A stretch of 64,000 nt of DNA from an uncultured Nocardioides sp. (GTDB lineage: Bacteria; Actinomycetota; Actinomycetes; Propionibacteriales; Nocardioidaceae). Every line of letters begins with the position of its first letter. Within the stretch, counting starts at the first letter, position 1. The notes under the pieces were generated by a model. It worked only from the letters and a program-made list of their open reading frames with translations. It was not told the DNA's origin and ran no database searches. The stretch lies in NCBI RefSeq assembly GCF_947489365.1, contig NZ_CANLDB010000001.1:1-64000 (forward strand), given 5' to 3'. This document shows positions 63,894 to 64,000 of this stretch, one piece after another. The position numbers and the translations under genes are program-made.

Positions 63894-64000
63894 TCAGCCC
63901 GCCAGCTTCTCGGCCGCCGCGAGCCGGGCGCAGACGCAGAAGGCCTCCATCGCCTCGACGACCGACGGCAGCGACGGGAAGGTGGGGGCGAGGCGGATGT
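63894..64000 (-). CDS. C-terminus of a probable PLP-dependent aminotransferase (5' end outside window)
   Basis: The last ~35 codons of a minus-strand gene are visible, reading IRLAPTFPSLPSVVEAMEAF and ending ARLAAAEKLAG before TGA at 63894-63896. This RLAPTFP..-type ending is characteristic of class I/II (aspartate-like) aminotransferases of actinobacteria. It lies 9 bp upstream of the add start codon, suggesting co-transcription. Too little is visible for a specific activity. Confidence 0.65.
   Translation of the reverse strand, partial: IRLAPTFPSLPSVVEAMEAFCVCARLAAAEKLAG

Overview
The window is high-GC DNA from an actinobacterium, most likely of the Nocardioides/Nocardioidaceae type. The basis is gene content and order (menG next to a 14-gene nuo operon and a polyprenyl synthase; an rpmG/MaoC-pair/murB/add neighbourhood), frequent GTG starts, 4-nt ATGA/GTGA stop-start overlaps, and GC-rich intergenic repeats. 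This placement is inference; no marker was compared against a database.

1-18.5 kb: respiration and menaquinone. Two tandem copies of a tiny Arg/Ser-rich protein gene precede menG, the last step of menaquinone synthesis. A near-consensus Rex operator then precedes nuoA-N (proton-pumping NADH:menaquinone oxidoreductase). The operon ends in a translationally coupled polyprenyl diphosphate synthase, which probably makes the menaquinone tail. A 24-codon mini-ORF bridges nuoL and nuoM.

18.5-34.5 kb: mixed housekeeping. This stretch holds a Tat-exported PhoX phosphatase, a RarD-type permease, a small secreted protein, the two-subunit 2-oxoacid:ferredoxin oxidoreductase KorAB, a YajQ protein, tRNA-Tyr, a lipoprotein, an FAD/NAD(P)-binding protein, menB coupled to a class III nucleotide cyclase, fumarylacetoacetase with an unknown partner, and an MHS-type transporter. 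Several gaps between convergent genes carry direct-repeat arrays capped by inverted repeats.

34.5-51.7 kb: an accessory catabolic island. It has acyl-CoA dehydrogenase, enoyl-CoA hydratase and CaiB-type CoA-transferase genes on the minus strand. Next to them is a LysR regulator, then a plus-strand operon (TAXI-TRAP transporter, two-subunit CoA-transferase, MFS transporter, SDR, thiolase, MaoC hydratase). Facing it is a minus-strand operon (CitMHS transporter plus a split AtuA-type protein) with its own divergent LysR. Together the genes can import a carboxylic acid, activate it to a CoA thioester and beta-oxidise it; the substrate is unknown. A 12-bp motif shared by the two promoter regions around the first LysR gene suggests co-regulation. 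The SDR gene carries a one-base frameshift exactly at its catalytic Tyr codon.

51.7-64 kb: housekeeping again. A YdeP-type molybdopterin oxidoreductase, pirin, 3-methyladenine glycosylase I, an amidase, tRNA-Thr, tRNA-Met, rpmG, a MaoC-type dehydratase pair, murB, a secreted CAP-domain protein, three tandem two-helix membrane proteins of DUF4190 type, adenosine deaminase, and the 3' end of a probable aminotransferase that runs off the window.
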